The notes under the pieces: generated by a model
The model's database searches: none
Told to the model about the DNA's origin: nothing
What the model saw: only the letters and a program-made list of their open reading frames with translations
Position numbers and translations under genes: made by a program
Shown: positions 24,196-26,151 of the stretch, one piece after another
Position numbering within the stretch: position 1 is the stretch's first letter
Layout: the number at the start of each line of letters is the position of its first letter
DNA from: Porticoccaceae bacterium
Lineage (GTDB): Bacteria; Pseudomonadota; Gammaproteobacteria; Pseudomonadales; Porticoccaceae
Direction: 5' to 3'
Assembly: GCA_023229065.1 (NCBI GenBank)
Contig: JALNZZ010000012.1
Coordinates: forward strand, 1-26,151
DNA length: 26,151 bases

Positions 24196-26151
24196 AGCAG
24201 CTCCGCGGCAGGCTCAGCCTTGTCCTGTCGACGACGGCTCAGCCGATCGAAAAACAGGTAGACAACCGGGGTGGTAAACAAGGTCAACACCTGGCTCACC
24301 AGCAGGCCGCCCACCATCACCAGCCCCAGAGGCTGGCGCAGCTCGGCGCCGGAACCACTGGCCAGCATCAGTGGTACAGCACCAAACAGGGCCGCGAGTG
24401 TCGTCATCAAAATGGGCCGAAAACGCAGCAGTGCGGCGCGGTGAATCGCCGCTCTGGGGGCCAGGCCCAGGTTGCGTTGAGCATCGAGGGCAAAGTCCAC
24501 CATCATGATGCCGTTCTTTTTGACCAGCCCGATCAGCAGCACCACTCCCACTACGGCGATCATATCCAGTGCCCGCCCGGTGACCAGCAGCGCCAGCAGT
24601 GCACCGACGGTGGCCGACGGCAGCGTGGAAAGAATGGTGAGCGGATGGATAGTGCTCTCGTAAAGCACGCCCAATACGATGTACATCGTCACCACCGCCG
24701 CCAGGATCAGCCACAGTGTGTTCGACAGGGAGGCGCGGAAGGCCTCCGCAGCCCCTTGAAAGCGGCTTTCGATTTCCACTGGCATGGCCAGCTCTCGCTG
24801 CACCGTCTCGATCGCTGTCACCGCCTTGCCAAGAGAGGCTCCCGGCGCCAGGTTGAAAGAAATCGTGGTGGCCGGGAACTGCCCTTGATGATTGATCAGC
24901 AGTACTGCCGGCCGCTGCCGAAGCTCGGCGACACTGGCCAGCGGCGCCTGACCACCGGACGCCGTGGGCACATAGATATTGCGCAGCCCCTCAGGACCCT
25001 CGGCGAGGGCCGGGTCCACCTCAAAGATCACCCGGTACTGGTTGGCCTGAGTAAACAGAGTGGCGATCTGGCGCTGACCAAAGGCATTCTGCAGCGTATT
25101 GGCGATAGCCGACACGCTCACCCCGAGACGCGCCGCAGCGTCGCGGTCGATGTCCACATACATCTCCACGCCCTGTTGCTGCAAATCAGAGGCCACATCG
25201 GCCAGCTCCGGGCGGCGGTTCAGGGCCTCCACCAGTCGCGGTGCCCATTCAACCAGCGAGTCGCTGTCGAGGCTGGTGAGAGTGAATTGGTACTGGGTGC
25301 GGCTGACCCGGTCCTCAATGCTCAGCTCCTGCACTGGCTGGAACCAGGCGTCGATGCCCGGCACTGCAGCGGCGCGCTGGCGCAGCCGCTCCATCACTTC
25401 AAATACGGATTCGTTGCGTGCATCATGAGGAGGAAGATTGATGAACATCCGGCCGCTGTTTAGCGTGGTGTTAGTGCCGTCGACGCCGATAAAGGACGAC
25501 AGCCCAGTTACTCCCGGGTCTTCCAGCAACGCTGCGGCCAGGGCTTGCTGACGCTCTCCCATAGCGGCGAAGGAAACCGTCTGCGGCGCCTCGGTCACCA
25601 CCTGGATCACACCGCTGTCCTGCACCGGGAAAAAGTCCTTCTGCACGACGCCATACAACAGGGCGGTGAGGGCAATGGTGCCGAGCATTACCACCAGCGC
25701 GGCGGGCTGACGATCCAGTACCCAGTCGAGAGCCACCCCGTAGCGGCGGATTACCTTCCCGATAAAATCCGTGGCGCCTTCGCCGTCGTCCTCATCACTG
25801 TTGTGGGCAAGCGGTTGCTGCAACATGCGCGCGCACATCATTGGCGTTAGCGTGAGCGACACAACCAAAGAAATGGCAATGGCCACCGCCAGGGTGACGG
25901 CGAACTCATGGAACAGCCGCCCGACCAAATCTCCCATGAACAACAGGGGGATCAGCACGGCAATCAGCGACACGGTGAGCGAAATCAGGGTGAAGCCGAT
26001 CTCCGCCGAGCCTTTGAGGGCCGCTTCCAGCGGCGAGGCGCCCTGCTCGCGATGGCGGGCCACGTTTTCCAGCATTACGATGGCGTCGTCCACCACAAAG
26101 CCCGTGGCAATGGTGAGCGCCATCAAGGTGAGGTTGTTGATGGAAAAGCCC
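24192..26151 (-). CDS. muxB: RND multidrug efflux pump subunit, MuxB/MdtB type (partial)
   Basis: Coding continues without a stop to the right edge, so the N-terminus (about 380 residues, judged against the neighbouring paralogue) lies outside the window. About 650 residues remain, starting at GFSINNLTLMAL of helix 4. The proton-relay Asp pair is seen in TGFVVDDAIVMLENVARH, and the helix-10 Lys in GLVKKNGIMMVDFALDAQ. The periplasmic docking part lies between, and the C-terminus is VVYLFFDRLSRRR. It overlaps the next pump gene by 4 bases. It should form a heterotrimer with the downstream RND protein. A membrane fusion protein gene (muxA/mdtA-like) is expected upstream beyond the edge. Confidence 0.9.
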   Translation of the reverse strand, partial: GFSINNLTLMALTIATGFVVDDAIVMLENVARHREQGASPLEAALKGSAEIGFTLISLTVSLIAVLIPLLFMGDLVGRLFHEFAVTLAVAIAISLVVSLTLTPMMCARMLQQPLAHNSDEDDGEGATDFIGKVIRRYGVALDWVLDRQPAALVVMLGTIALTALLYGVVQKDFFPVQDSGVIQVVTEAPQTVSFAAMGERQQALAAALLEDPGVTGLSSFIGVDGTNTTLNSGRMFINLPPHDARNESVFEVMERLRQRAAAVPGIDAWFQPVQELSIEDRVSRTQYQFTLTSLDSDSLVEWAPRLVEALNRRPELADVASDLQQQGVEMYVDIDRDAAARLGVSVSAIANTLQNAFGQRQIATLFTQANQYRVIFEVDPALAEGPEGLRNIYVPTASGGQAPLASVAELRQRPAVLLINHQGQFPATTISFNLAPGASLGKAVTAIETVQRELAMPVEIESRFQGAAEAFRASLSNTLWLILAAVVTMYIVLGVLYESTIHPLTILSTLPSATVGALLALLVTGRALDMIAVVGVVLLIGLVKKNGIMMVDFALDAQRNLGLAPRAAIHRAALLRFRPILMTTLAALFGAVPLMLASGSGAELRQPLGLVMVGGLLVSQVLTLFTTPVVYLFFDRLSRRRQDKAEPAAELL

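Overview
The window is about 26 kb of GC-rich, gene-dense chromosome from a gammaproteobacterium. The gene order (rpsB to rseP on one strand, map-glnD-dapC divergent from it) is like that of Pseudomonas and its marine relatives (Pseudomonadales/Cellvibrionales type). That placement is an inference from synteny and protein style; no rRNA is present to confirm it. I see no tRNA, rRNA, CRISPR array, insertion sequence, integrase or phage gene. Nearly all genes are core housekeeping genes, and I did not find a convincing previously undescribed system. The interesting signals are regulatory and small-scale.

Region 1 (35-7707, minus strand) is the conserved operon rpsB-tsf-pyrH-frr-uppS-cdsA-dxr-rseP. 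It links translation (S2, EF-Ts, ribosome recycling), UMP kinase, and envelope lipid and stress functions (undecaprenyl-PP synthase, CDP-diglyceride synthase, DXP reductoisomerase, RseP protease). Overlapping or nearly touching ends suggest translational coupling in the distal part. Strong hairpins sit after rpsB and after tsf, so the promoter-proximal genes can be expressed more than the distal ones. A sigma70-like promoter with a GC-rich discriminator lies about 215 bp upstream of rpsB.

Region 2 (7820-13372, plus strand) holds map, glnD, dapC and nth: methionine aminopeptidase, the PII uridylyltransferase nitrogen sensor, the lysine/peptidoglycan aminotransferase, and endonuclease III. A degenerate 19-bp tandem repeat lies between dapC and nth, and nth has an unusual cysteine arrangement at its iron-sulfur loop.

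Region 3 (13434-17244) holds an EamA-family permease, pgeF and rluD on the minus strand, and bamD divergent from rluD on the plus strand. A perfect bidirectional terminator separates bamD from the convergent tonB cluster.

Region 4 (17412-19514, minus strand) is a tonB-exbB-exbD energy-transduction operon. A Fur-box-like sequence lies exactly inside the 17-bp spacer of its likely promoter, a nested inverted repeat sits upstream, and a 33-codon ORF overlaps the tonB start.

Region 5 (19664-26151, minus strand) is the distal part of a tripartite RND efflux operon with two RND pumps followed by an outer-membrane factor (MuxBC-OpmB/MdtBC type). The upstream pump runs off the right edge. The membrane fusion protein expected before it is outside the window.
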